Shown: positions 35,306 through 49,063 of the stretch, in pieces
How the letters are laid out: each line of letters opens with the position of its first letter
How positions within the stretch are numbered: the first letter of the stretch is position 1
Source of the DNA: Hermodice carunculata
Taxonomy: Eukaryota > Annelida > Polychaeta > Eunicida > Amphinomidae
Reading direction: 5' to 3'
Assembly (NCBI GenBank): GCA_964020975.1
Contig: OZ026618.1
Span: forward strand, 38,640,390-38,704,389
Length of the DNA: 64,000 nucleotides
Made by a program: the position numbers and the translations under genes
The notes under the pieces: generated by a model
Databases searched by the model: none
What the model was told of the DNA's origin: nothing
The model's input: only the letters and a program-made list of their open reading frames with translations

Positions 35306-37790
35306 ATGCAGATGGACGTATTTGGCCAAACATGAACAACGTCATGTGACGAGTCTTTTTATACCCTGCGACAGGTGCAGGCTTTCCATGATTGACGGTT
35401 TGCATACATTGAGCATAGGATGCTCGGTTCACCTGATGCAGTACAATTCCAGTTGAAGGAAGTTGAATTCGTCGATATTTATCTAAGCGTTTTGTGAGTT
35501 TAAGCGAGGCATTATCAAACGAAACCTTTACCCTTAATATATGAAAGCAAGACTGAACTTGATAGAGAGGATTGTATATAGGCAAATAGAAGACCTCGAG
35601 GTGCCCTAACGGTACTTGGTCTCGAAAAGGGTATGTGGGTGCCCTGGAAGGGTAAAACCCTATCTTCTACATGCGATTTTTACTCACAAATAGGGCAACA
35701 AAATTCTACATTTTGCCAAAAAAAATGGGGGTCAAAATTCGACATTGTCATTCAAGAAATGGTTATTTTTCACAATTACACAACACAAATCGGTCAGTAT
35801 CAGCATTTTTCAACCTTTGCATGAAGAAAATCCAGTATAATTTTCCTAACTTTTGAGAAAAAGAGGGGTCAACGCTCTACATGTGGCCTAAATAGGGGGA
35901 AGACCACACAAATGATGAATTCTCGGAGTACTGACATGGCATGGAATGTCGCAAAATTCTCAATGGCAGTGCATGATCTAAGTAAATTTGATATTTGCTA
36001 AATGTATCAAGTTGTGGCCATATCAACAAGAACATTAGTTATAAAATCAGAGTAAAACAAATGTGTGTATGAACTAACGTGCAGACTGATTCCAATTTGT
36101 CTACTTCATTAAACTTATGTCCTGAGCCCAGTTGTTCTGAGGATTTTTAATAAATGAGGTGCAGTTGTCGTGATTAATTGTGTGGTCTCTATGTGTACTA
36201 CCACGCTGTAAATTATAAACCATAGATGTCTTGAGTTGGCAAACGATTAACAAAAATCTACTTTGAGATGTATTTTTACCTGTCAATGTAGAGTAGACAA
36301 ATCTGAAATTAGCACGCCATTAAAGTGTCTGAAGGTATGGTCTTTGATTTTAAGCAAAAATCCAATAGATCAATGTTCGGGTATCAATGCAAAGAAACAT
36401 AGAGTGATTTTGATTTCATGTAGGCCTATGACAATCAGCCTCCTTGCTGAACAGTTTCTAGTTTCTCCACACAAATCGCCCCCAAAGCCTGCATGTGAAA
36501 TGTTGTCTGCTTCCAGTTCAGCGACATTTGGAGTGAGAATTGCACATGAGCACCAAGTTGGTTGCATGCCTGAAATCAAGAGTTTTTGTCTGCACTTGGC
36601 GCCCAACCGTCACTTAGGGAGGCTGTTTTCTCCCCCTTTTTTATGAGCTGGAGGTTAATGAATTTATCTGTTAGTACTGTACGTTCGGTAAGCTGCTTTC
36701 CCACGGTTTTATCTGTTCCTTTCGGTTTGAAATGTGCATAGGCCTAATGGACACATTTACCAACCAGTTGAACCAACCATTATTTGTACATTTTTTTCTT
36801 TTCCGTACCTTTTACTAGCGCAAAATTATTATTCCTGACGAAATTGTGGCCACCTATTACTTTCAGCAACTGTGGCTCGGAAAAAATATAGTGTTCTTCC
36901 GTCAATCATGTTCAAGTGTTGAGGAATTTATTTTTTTACACTAATTGTGACCTTTTCATTTTTCAAGGTCAAATGTAACAGAAATGACACCGTTTATTAA
37001 CAGTCCCCCAAAATTCTGAATTCTGCCCGGGGTCGACCTATTTGTGACCGCCCATGTACCAAATTCTGGACACGTGGTCGAATCTGTTATATTTTAGCCT
37101 ATCACTAGTATCAGTCTTGGGCACTTTCTTTAAAATGTCAATTTAATGTTAGAAAATACACCCCCGCGACACATTGATCCGCGGGGCCCAGTTTCTCGAA
37201 CTTATGAATAATTTATCAGCACATCTTGCCGTTGATTGGTTTGGAAATATAAGCCAGCCAATCAGATGTAAAGAAACCAAAGAGACTGAAAAATATCCTC
37301 ATGTCTGAGTAATTACTCACTGAGTAAATGTTTTGTCAACGTATCCACGATACTGTGAACAGAAAGAATAAGCAGTTGTGTCATGGGTTAGATGCACATT
37401 ATTGGCGATAACAAATATTAGCTCTGAACTTTTTAGTCTATTGATTAGTAGGATTGCATGATACAAACTATAGGCATACTTTAACACTTTAATTTTAGAT
37501 TTAATAAACTTTGCTAAAATTTACCAGCAGGCTTATAGAGCACCCCTCCCTAATCTTTTTCCACAAAACGCTGGTGCTATCCAGCAGGCTAACAATAAAA
37601 TATATTCAATACTTTTGAAACTTCCTGACTCAGGCTCTAGGTTTCATGTGTATTAATACATAGCTGTGGTTTCCCTGCTCCACATTCTTCGGGAAACTGG
37701 CACTACCAAATACAGCCTCTGCAGCGTGAAAGTGTAGTAGAATCAACGCTGGAAATGCACTTTCAAAACCGTTATGTTACAATTAAGGAC
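35306..37790. other. intergenic stretch, no gene recognised
   Basis: Several open frames up to 127 codons (for example 36263-36646, plus strand) lack similarity that I can name. Neither microsatellites nor TIR elements are obvious. Confidence 0.4.
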
Positions 37791-37794
37791 TAGA

Positions 37795-39397
<1,603 letters not shown>

Positions 39398-40450
39398 GTG
39401 AAGTCCTTACGTCTCCTTTCTGCTTTTTTCTCTTTTCTTGTTCCCGTTTCTCTTTCTCTTTTTTCAATCTTCATCGCTTTTCATCCTTTTGTTTCTTCTC
39501 TCTCTCGCTTTTCAAACTTCTCCTTCATGACTTTAACTCGCTTCTCTAATTTTTCTTTCTTTATCCTGTCTTTCTTTTCAGCTTTTTCCTTTCTTGCCTG
39601 CAGACGTTTTTCCCTCTTTTCCTCTTGTCCTTTTCTTTCTTTGCCTTTTCCTCCTTTCCTTTGACTTTGGCCTGAAATACTTCCTTAGAATTAGATGTAA
39701 GGACGAAGTAGGCCTAACTGGAGGAAGTTTGCTTCTTCACACTTGCTGCTTGAAGTACCGGTAATGTTAAAACATCACTGTCGTCTTGCATATTTTGTAC
39801 AAAAGATTTTCCAGTGGACAAATCGTGCGGCACTGCACCACACTACAGTCAGATCTTTGATTGAAGAATGTCTGTGTTTGGCTTCGTTACTGGTGTCAGG
39901 CTGTCGGCGATGACAGATATGGTGAAAGGATCTTCGGATCTACAGCTCCTTTCTCTCAGTAGTTTCCATGTGCGAAACATGGGATCCTGGTAAAAGTCTA
40001 ATCCTTGGTTTAAATAGAATTCAAAGCTATAATTTTCTATTGCGCTGATACTGATAGGTAGCTCTCAATAATTTCTAACAGGACACATTTTACATAGTTC
40101 ATCAACATCAAGGATTGATGAATCCAACCCACTGGCCTCAACTTCATTTTTATCTGCAGGCCTAGTTGCAAGGCACCATGTTTCAGGTGCGAGGGTATCT
40201 TGAGCTATTGGCTTTCGTGTTCCTGTGGGCTTATCTTTAATTTTTTTATATTGGTTGTACAAAGCATCTGTTTGCAGATCATAATATTCACATCATTCAC
40301 GAAATGCCACCAATTGCCGCTGGGCTAGGAACCATTCAATTGCTGCTAGGGCAAGATCTGCTCCCATCTGTGGGGTTGGACCAGCGTCACTTTGAGGATG
40401 CTTAGAGTCAAGACCGATGGAGTTCAGGGGGGTGATTACAAGTAGAAGCC
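39398..40450 (-). pseudogene. degenerate coding block with Lys/Glu-rich coiled coil, probably transposon-derived
   Basis: Minus-strand translation shows, from right to left, DSKHPQSDAGPTPQMGADLA and LAAIEWFLAQRQLVAF. A stop and then YYDLQTDALYNQYKKIKDKP follow, then WCLATRPADKNEVEASGLDS. About 400 bases further comes a highly charged repeat (KREKRLQARKEKAEKKDRIK, KEKLEKRVKVMKEKFEKRER). The codon pattern and length suggest a decayed gene. The family is not recognised. A DNA-transposon accessory protein is one guess because TIR-like words flank the block. Confidence 0.35.
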
Positions 40451-41334
40451 TTGGCCATGATGTCTGTACATGTAGTACTAGTACTAGTAGTTGGTGTAAC
40501 TGTGGCAGTTGAAGCTAATTGTGCGTCAGGAGTTTTTACTATTTTAGTACTTTGAGTTGCCGAGGAAGATGTAATGGTGCTGTCATAGACATAGGATCAG
40601 GGTTACTGCCACGGGGGAGGGGAAGAGTGCCTGTCTACAGACTACAGACTACAGTACAGGGGCAACTAATGCTTCATACTCATACTAGTCATAGTCTGAT
40701 CCAAATCCAGTGCCAGTGGAGACCGGAGTGTTTCCGAGTCAGCGTCGCCTGTAGGCCTACTTGCAGATCGGGCACAGATCCACTTGTTCCAGACACAAGT
40801 GATAGTTGATACGTTGGCTGTCTGTTGACATTAATGACAAGAACATGGGTCGCTCATCCCGGTGCCACCTGTTGTCGCACCAGTCGGCGCATCAGTTGAC
40901 TGTCCAGGTGGCAGTGATTAGACCTGTTCATACCCAGTTGTACCGAACTTTTCCGGATCGTAATTAAGTACCTATGCATTGTCCAATCAGCAAGGGGCCG
41001 AGTCGGGCCCACGCCTAAATCTGTTTACAACTGATGCCACGGCTGTAGCGTAGGCCTAACGCTAGTGATGACAGCATGGATTGCGCTGAGCAGTACAAAT
41101 CTTTAAATACATACAAGGTCACATCAGTGGTGAAACGTGCATTTTTAGTTTGCTGACCGTTTGATTTTTCGTTAAATCACATCCTGTGTTTTACTTTCTT
41201 ATCCTTCCACGTGTCATCCGGCCAGCGTGGTCGAGCACAAAATGTAAACAAAGCAGGGTGCGAGGCCAATTGGAAGCCATTCACAATGATTCAGTGCACT
41301 AATAGTTTTCCCTTTTGGAATAAAATGTGGGGGT
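40451..41334. other. unannotated stretch
   Basis: Short repeats such as AGTACTAGTACTAGTAG (about 40472-40490) and ACAGACTACAGACTACAG. No gene recognised. Confidence 0.4.
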
Positions 41335-41600
41335 GTGCGGGGGGCACATATACTCAACATCAGGTTGGATGTGTGCCTCGGACATTTTTATTCAATACCC
41401 TATCTTAATCCAACACCAGATGTAAAAAGGTACCGTTTCTTAATCCTGTAATGTGTTGAAGTGCTACCCCCATGCAGGTGTGTACATTTTGGGGGCCTTT
41501 TCTAATCCTGGGAGTGATAAAAACAGGGCCTTTACCACGGCACATAGGCCTACCCAGTATAATCCTACATGGAAGTACCCCATCCCCGGGGCTGGGGCTG
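41335..41600 (+). repeat. dispersed repeat, copy B (see 12.9-13.2 kb)
   Basis: It aligns with 12925-13210 in the same orientation, with a deletion of about 25 bases in the middle relative to that copy. Confidence 0.8.
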
Positions 41601-42032
41601 GGGGGTGGTGGTGCATCCACCTGCTCCGTTTACTGTGGTGATTACAGTTATCAGTTCCCGCTTACCACTCAGTGACAGTGTATGGCTCTGCAGATATTTC
41701 ATGCCCTTGCGCACTGCTTTCCTGGCTTGTGCTCTAACAGTAGGCCTATGCCAGACTCCAAATATGGGATGGATTGTCAACTTTGTCAAGTTCGTGTTTG
41801 AGGGTCTGACTGAAAGCGACTGACCGCTTTCCCTTCATTCATACAGTCGTTTCGAACTGTTGCAGTGGCTTCAGGCTGCAGCAGGGTCAAAGTATCATTT
41901 CTCTTTTTGACCCCTCGCCACCATTTGTCTGGTGGTTTTCCCCTTTTGAATGGTATGCCATATTTTTTTTTCTTTTTAACACTTTGCAGCGTATTTTAGG
42001 AACTGTGCCCCCCCCCCCCCCCAATCATATCC

Positions 42033-42275
42033 TCAGCTTGGCACGGGTATATGCATAAATCTATAGCCTCTAAGCCTTTTCTCTTGTTTTACAGACTCGG
42101 ATAGTTTGGGTGGGCCACCTGGCTTGGAGTCTATTTTGCTAATTCCGTTAAGTTTGTTCTGTAAGCCTAGTGTTGATCTCTGGATGTGAAAAATTTTGCA
42201 CGCTGCCCTTTGAGACATTTGTCCCGTGTTCACAGCGTGAATAGCCTGATGCATTGAATTGTCTGACCAAACCAT
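42033..42275 (-). mobile_element. pipsqueak/pogo-type transposase N-terminal fragment
   Basis: The frame reads VWSDNSMHQAIHAVNTGQMS, then QRAACKIFHIQRSTL. This matches the psq helix-turn-helix pattern W-x-x-x-x-M-x-x-A-I-x-A-V-x-x-G-x-M-S-x-x-x-A-x-x-x-F-x-I/V-x-R-S-T-L. The frame ends soon after, at SESVKQEKRLRGY. No DDE catalytic domain is seen nearby, so it is a fragment of a DNA transposon or a domesticated relic. Confidence 0.6.
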
Positions 42276-42500
42276 ATTCTTTCTAGCCTTTCTATGTCTT
42301 TTTTTTTATCTTCTCTGTCTTAGGCGCCATGGTGAGCTAACAAGGCCTATGTTGATGTCTGCAGAAAGCGAAAAAAGGAAAAAAAGAATCTTGTTGAATG
42401 CATAGACTGTACGGTAAAGATGTTATAAAATGTGAAATTCTAATGTAGGTCTATTCTTCAGGACTTGCCGCTGTTTTTTTTATCGCGAATTAACATAAAT

Positions 42501-42503
<3 letters not shown>

Positions 42504-42569
<66 letters not shown>
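42504..42569. repeat. (TA)n microsatellite
   Basis: About 33 TA units. Confidence 0.97.
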
Positions 42570-42571
<2 letters not shown>

Positions 42572-42943
42572 TAAATTCTAAAAAATTGTGAATATTATAG
42601 ACCCTCTTTGTAGGCGTAATTAGTAGATTGCTGGCATGTCTTATTTTTGGCCACACTTCATTCTGCAACTTGTGCGAAAATCACGTCAATTATTAGATAT
42701 TTTTGGGATAATTTATGAATCTTGAAGACATTTATAAGCTTAGCTCAGTGTACGAAACATGCCTTGCACACCACTTTATATTTTTATTATCAATTAAAAA
42801 TAGCTACACGCATTTCACTTCAATTTCGGGATACAGTGCTGAATTCTGGCCAAGCCAGATTACGGTAAAAGCTATGGCCAGAATATGGCATTCAGTGGTC
42901 AGAAAAAAGACCAAACGACATCTGGACTTTAATGCCACTTTAA

Positions 42944-42946
<3 letters not shown>

Positions 42947-43039
<93 letters not shown>
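42947..43039. repeat. (TA)n microsatellite
   Basis: About 46 TA units. The open frames through it on both strands are artefacts. Confidence 0.97.
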
Positions 43040-43041
<2 letters not shown>

Positions 43042-45356
43042 TGGTTCAAACCGAATGCTTTTGTTTCTTTTGAACACATATTTCTATATTTGACGCGACA
43101 TCTTGCCTACTATGCGATTATCAACCGTCATTATGGTGAAATGCCTCTTTTTAGAACTTTTTTTTCACGGAAGCTTACCCAGAACGGTTAACAGCTCCAA
43201 AAAAGGGCCCAAATTGGGAGAGCTCCCGTGCCTTTAACTTTGAAATGACGTCACCAAAAAGTCATAAATGAAAAATGGTAAGGTGAAAAGTAGACGAATT
43301 GACAAAGTTTGTACAAGAGAAGTCCATAAATATTCAAATAGGGCTACTGAAATCAGCCAGAATTAGGTCTATGGCCAAGGTTTGTTCACTTGACCCAACA
43401 CAAGGCTCCGCTGGTTGGCCAGTGGCTGTATTGGGCCTGTATGTTGGATTGGATCGGGGACATATATTCGATTCTCTTGACATTCATGATCTGATGATAT
43501 GTGACCGAAATCCATTTTACACATTACCTGGCTATTCTTATTTTATATGCTTTTAAATTATGTTGTTCTTAGTTTGTGGGCCTCCATGCTCAACAGTTTG
43601 TAAATGAAAATGGACCGCCAATAAAACTTGATCTTCTTAGAAGATTAGTCAAGGATTTCCGGTTTGATGCCGGAGTCTTCTGTTCACCAGCTGGTTCCAT
43701 CTGACTCTTTAGTAGGGGAGGTTCATATGCAGGATACACACCATCAATGGCAACATCAACAGAGCAAACGTGAAGTTTAGACAGAGTAGACATTAAAACT
43801 ACACATAGTTTCAATGCAAAACGTTAACTGAAGGATCCGCCTTAAAGCATGTAATTAGGCTGCTATTTGCTCAAATTACGTCATGGTAATACCAAAATCT
43901 GATCAGTTCATCTTGCCAGGTATATAAAGCATATTGCCAAATTTGAGCAAAATACATGTACAGGCTGGTATCTAAGTTTTTTTTTTTTTTTTTTTGTGGG
44001 AATGAGTTCTCTTAAGGGCACTATTAAAATTTTATTGAATGGTTTGAGGTTTAGTTACTGTATCTGGAGTCCAAATGATCTCCCACCTCCACTCTGTTGG
44101 TGTGTCTACCAAATTTAGTGGATAGGTAATGTATTATGACACAAATCTGAGAAATTTATTATAGTTTCCATGTTCACTAGTAATAAGTACCACTCAACTA
44201 GCCACAACAGAAAGTTCCACCCAGCCATCCTGACATCAGATCATTGATGTGATTGGACAGTGGTGGAGGTGAAGTGCAGTGCTCCTGGGTCAGCCAATAG
44301 AAGGCATTATATGGCCTCCTGTGAACAGGAACAGTACAGGAGAAAGTTTGGCCATGGGAATAAAGTTTGAAGCAGGATAAGCATGAGAGATTATAGCAAA
44401 TGTAGCGGATATGCTAGTATGCTGCTGGCAAAACAACCATGCATTATTCTTCTTTAACTTATTATTTAGGTGATAATTTTTCAAATATTTTCATCATGCT
44501 TTGCATCATCATCTCTTAAATTATCCTCCAGCACCCCCAACCGACCAAATGATATGTATGAAACTATGTTTTATTTATATACATGAAAGTATGTTTTATT
44601 TTTCTAAGTCATTGATCTGTACCAGGCAATGGTCAATGTGGCGCCACTGTATGCAGTATATTTATACAGAGTACTGAGATATTTTGCGTTCCATAATTGG
44701 TTCCAATTCTTATCTAGGTCATTCAAAAATGTGGAACATCACAATTCTTAAACACGTATAATTAATTACTCATGTATTACGTGGTTCTTTCATCAAATTA
44801 ACATTTATTTACATAGTGGAATTACAAAGTCATCCCCACATTCTAATTTGTTTTATTCCTAGTACAATGACTTGTTATTTAGTGAGAAATACACCATACA
44901 ACGGAATACTACAGTTGTATACAACAAAAACAACATTTTGATTATATTTTATTGTGATCAAAGGGCTGAAACTGCAAGGATACTGTCTTGTATTTTATGG
45001 CTATTTTGGCAGAGGTCGAAACTTTCATATTTTGCTACCTTCATCGATTCCGAAGCCTGTTTTGGTGTTGACGTTTATGCAGGCCTATCTATCAACAATG
45101 TCTTCCAGATGATCTACTTTCTGTTGCCCTTGGCTCTGGACTACATTCAGAACCGAGCTGTTGAAGCCTGGGTTGCAATCACCCCAAGCGGTCTGTTGCC
45201 ATTTTGTGCGGGACTGGTGTGTCTTTGGATAAAAGCCCTCCATTTGGAAGATAAAATCTGTAAAATAACTTCTTAATTACAGAAATCCAACTTCAAGGAT
45301 TGTTTTGTGAATTTTTGTAGCTATGCTGGCAAGTCTTAAAAGTACTGGGATCAGAG
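43040..45356. other. stretch without recognised gene
   Basis: Two minus-strand or plus-strand frames look mildly coding-like (43590-43814 minus, 44872-45276 plus), but neither matches a family that I know. A T run lies at about 43979-43995. Confidence 0.35.
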
Positions 45357-45720
45357 TCACAGACTCTCTACCAATAATTGAACCTGTGGATTAAGACACT
45401 TACTAAAAGAGGAAGTCAACCAAGCTGCCACCAGGCCAGAGGACTTTATGTCAGCTCTCAACACAAATTTACAGGGACCACTATTTAGTTGTTCAAAGCT
45501 CATTCTCTCACATGTAGCGACAATTTTGTTGTCCCTCAAATTTTGGAGGAGGTGGGGTTCATGCACACCAAGGAGTTTATAAGGCTTTTTGCCAGACACA
45601 ATCGAAATCAGCTTTGAAGTTGCCAAAACAGGTGAGTAGGTACTGCCACAGAAACTACCAAAGTTCATCAGGATACTGACCACAGCGGCATCTATTTCCC
45701 TTATAGAAAATCACAATTCC
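45357..45720 (-). pseudogene. coding-like fragment of unknown family
   Basis: The frame of about 118 codons reads IREIDAAVVSILMNFGSFCG, then IVSGKKPYKLLGVHEPHLL and MSFEQLNSGPCKFVLRADIK. Composition is protein-like and free of simple repeats, but no start, splice signals or family could be established. It could be a decayed transposon or gene relic, or an exon of an unrecognised gene. Confidence 0.25.
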
Positions 45721-46441
45721 AAATAAAACTTCTGCGACTTGTGGTCTCCATTCAGATCATAAATTATCAGCAGAAAATTGCAGTGGGGCATGTGGAAAGA
45801 CTTTTTTGACTTGTGGACAACAAAATCAAGACGTGATAAGTTTTGCTTGATGCTTCAGTGCATGAGGACATGGTACCTCATTCTATACATCTTCCAAGTA
45901 CAGAATGCAGTCTCCTAAGGAAAATTGCCAGCCATTACAGCAAGTATCAATGAAGTGCAAATGCAAAAAATTTAGTCCTGCTGAATACGTGACAACATGA
46001 CAGATCTTGAAACAAGTTCACTTGGCAGCAATCTGCTAGCCATACATTTTATTTTCAACGTCAATATTGATCTAAAGCAATCTTCTTGGAAGTTACTTGT
46101 ACATTCTGCCACAGGCTTAAAGCCAGCTGATGGGAGATCACACACAGGGTCACATCTCCTTGATATCACATCCACTAACATACATGTATACAAGCACCAT
46201 GGAATAAAACAATGCAGAAACTTGACTTTTTTCTGTGCACATCACAGTCTACCCTCTCTGTAACTTCAAGTTGCTGTGAACATTGTGTTAGACCAACACT
46301 TTCTCCTTCATGAAATGTGCGGTCAAACCATAAGTGATCGATTTCAGTGATAAATGTACCAGAATAGCCAATTCTGATTTCTTACTTAATATATACAAAG
46401 ACCTTTAATTCAAGAGCCAGGCTCAACTGATCTTTAACAAC

Positions 46442-46691
46442 TTAACTCTGTCAGTGCCAATCGCGATTAAAGTCAATCTACTTAAGTCAAACTGATCTGA
46501 ATTATCAAAAGGATCCCAGATTTGTATTCCTCTTGAAAAAAAAAAATTATTCAAGTACCAGTATGTCTTCAGTTCCAGAGAGAATTATCCCAGGTCAACA
46601 GCTTTTCTCAGCACACATTGGGTGCATTGTGCCCAATGCATGCCAAGAAAAGCTGTTGACTCAGTCCAAAATTTAGCACTGAACGAGTTAA
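46442..46691. mobile_element. TTAA-flanked MITE, copy 1 (internal hairpin)
   Basis: The ends TTAACTCTGTCAGTGC and, inverted, TTAACTCGTTCAGTGC start with TTAA on both sides (46442-46445 and 46688-46691). The core contains CAGGTCAACAGCTTTTCT and its inverse AGAAAAGCTGTTGACTCAG (about 46587-46660), forming a hairpin shared with copies 2 and 3. TTAA duplication fits piggyBac-type elements. Confidence 0.75.
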
Positions 46692-47574
46692 TTTAGGACC
46701 AAGCAGCATGTAATCAAAGAACATAAATGCTGTTTTTCATAAATATAAAATTTGCCAGATTTTTCCTTATTTCTTTACATTCATAAATATATAAGGTTAC
46801 AACATATTCAAGTTAATTTCATGATTTTACAGCCTAGATATTCTCCCATATATTTGGGGAAATCAGTCCTTCATATTTATGTAAAAGTGCATGCAAAAGT
46901 CATTTGTTTTGTGAATGAAGTGGAAAACAAACTCATAATCCACTTACTTGTGATACTCTCACATTTGCCACAGATATTGTGACAAAAATATACTCTGGTG
47001 CATCTGCCTGTAATTCAAGATGATTTCTATCACCAGAAGGCAGGTCTTACAGTTTAACAATTACAATGTACATATAAGTACACGATCAAATGTCTTAAAA
47101 GAGTGTTCTCACAGACGGGGGTCTCTCATGGAGTGTAGTCTTATGTGCTCGTAACAATGGACAGAGGTCCTTCTCTTGAAACGCTACCCACAGGTATGAC
47201 CCAAGCATGGTCTAAAACAGTCTTTCACAAGAAGCATACATTACAGAAACTGTACCATGCAAAATTGCTTACAATATGGTCTTTAAGGTGGTCTTCCAAG
47301 GTAGGGTCACTACACACTGGAAAAACAAAGCAATTGCAGCATTCTATGGATGACCAATATGTACAATGTAGACTTATATGATATGGATTTCACGAGTTTG
47401 GTATGTCTGCACACACTGATAAGATACAGCTGCTACCCAGCACAAACTCACTTACCATAATAATGAATTCCTTATTGATGACGAGTTCTGCACTGCTAAC
47501 ATGTTATGTCTGGTTCAGTCTTCTTGATAATACATGTATTGTACCGATATACAGTTCAGCCTGTGTTAAACTTA

Positions 47575-47855
47575 ACAGTCACCAAACGCATCAACCATTT
47601 CCCAACCATTTGAAGGAAAGGCAAACCTTTTTCAAACACTTTCCAAACCATTTTCTCTTATTGCATTAAAGCCCTTTTAAATGCTTTTAAACCTTTCTCT
47701 TATGGTTAACAACCATATCACACTTCCTCAGCCTGATTGATGAAAACGTTGTTCAATGGTTTGAAATGGTTTGCAACCATTTGAAACCCTTTGTCAACCT
47801 TTTTGCAAACCTTTTATAACCTTTACAAACCACACTACAACACTTTGCAACACAA
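47575..47855. repeat. cryptic repeat block of AACCATTT / AAACCTTT words
   Basis: AACCATTT, AACCTTTT, AAACCCTTT and complements (AATGGTTTG) recur about 20 times at irregular spacing in 280 bases. No fixed unit length. Confidence 0.65.
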
Positions 47856-47968
47856 AAAATGCATTTGGCTGTTAAGTTTTAGACGGGCTTAACTGTACAT
47901 GTAGCTTTGAGATACAAAGCTATCCTAACACACTTATTAGTGTTGGTGATGCGAAGAGATCAGACCGT

Positions 47969-48101
47969 TTTAGGACCACACAGGGCAGCAACTGATTGTA
48001 TTATCTGCATATCAAAAAATTCTTCTGAACTTTTTTTTTTAATGGAACAAAATACTTTATGCAAATGAGCATCCCCAAGTGCTGCCACCTGGGTTCTTTA
48101 A
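47969..48101. mobile_element. TTTAGGACC-type MITE, copy 1
   Basis: The ends TTTAGGACCACACAGGGCAG and, inverted, TTAAAGAACCCAGGTGGCAG pair imperfectly. ATGCAAATGAG-type words inside are shared with copy 3. Confidence 0.5.
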
Positions 48102-48262
48102 TCCGCTAAAGGACATCACTGCTCTAATTACCACATGGTGAGACATTCGATGTCGGGAGGTGTCTGAACAAAATCTACAGAGTCCTTTGAAAATTGGAAG
48201 ATACTCTGCCATGCAGTACTCACTGCTGACCAGTAAGAAATGTGCTTACCTTGATAGACCTT

Positions 48263-48380
48263 TTTAGGGCCCCCAGAGGAGAGGACTTCAGGGTGGTCAT
48301 TTGTGTAATCTTACTTATTTGCATAACAACAAATCCTTTGGAGCTTCTGTCAAGCAAGAAGCCAAATGTATGTAAATATT
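48263..48380. mobile_element. TTTAGGACC-type MITE, copy 2 (left part only)
   Basis: TTTAGGGCCCCCAGAGGAGA, then TTACTTATTTGCATAACAAC and AAATCCTTTGGAGCTTCT match the left half of 53704-53852. The right terminus is missing. Confidence 0.45.
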
Positions 48381-48930
48381 TACATTTGGTGTTTTCTTTA
48401 GCATTAAGAAGAAAAGGAAAATTTTGGATGTTCATTTTTCGATGAGTGCAGTTGATTATGTGTGCATGTGTTATCATACATAGCAACCTTCTAGTGCAGT
48501 GCATGCAGAAATGACAGCACTTGTTTGCCTTCCACTGGTAGGTTTAAAATCTGTTTTCTATTGAAAATAAGAAATTTCGTTTTGAAATGGTTGGGAAAGA
48601 ACTGGGTACATTCTGGTCAAATGTTTCTGGGATGGCATTCAAATCAGGCATCCATTGGCTGTTGTCCATGTAATGTGGCCAAATCAATGACATCCTGATG
48701 CACATTTACCATTTTGTTCATTCAGGTTTTTTTACTGGTTGTCCACAACCAAGTTTTGTCACACTTTTGAACAACTGGTTGGTTAAATTAATTCCATTGA
48801 GTAGAGGATTTTCAGTTGTCTTGACTGATAATCTACATGCATGTACTTGCCCCTGGCAATAGAGCTTGCCATTGTCGAGCTCCAACTCTGATTTGTTTCA
48901 AATTACAACAATATTCCGGCCAAGATGTTA

Positions 48931-49063
48931 TCAGTTAAAGTATATTTTCTTTCTGAGGGTAGCCATTGGGGCGGGGCTCTGTTTATACAGGTTGTCCTGG
49001 ATGTTGGCGTTGGCTCGGCTGACCTCTTCGTTGACCTTAATCATGATACTGAGTAAGTCATGC
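48931..49063 (-). CDS. CASP8-like: caspase gene last coding exon (p10 C-terminal half)
   Basis: The acceptor is CTTTCAG. It encodes [20 protein letters not shown], then [19 protein letters not shown] and a TGA stop at 48933-48931. K-Q-x-P-x-P-x-x-T-L-R-K-K-I/L is the conserved end of caspase-8 and -10. Confidence 0.92.

Larger units (their letters stand above)
46692..48930. other. region downstream of the caspase stop codon
   Basis: It must contain the caspase 3' untranslated region, whose length is unknown, and no clear AATAAA was fixed on the minus strand. It also holds two TTTAGGACC-type elements and the AACCATTT word block. Confidence 0.4.

Noticed and set aside
36263-36646. 127-codon open frame on the plus strand
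   Set aside because: No recognisable family, domain or splice context. This length can arise by chance.
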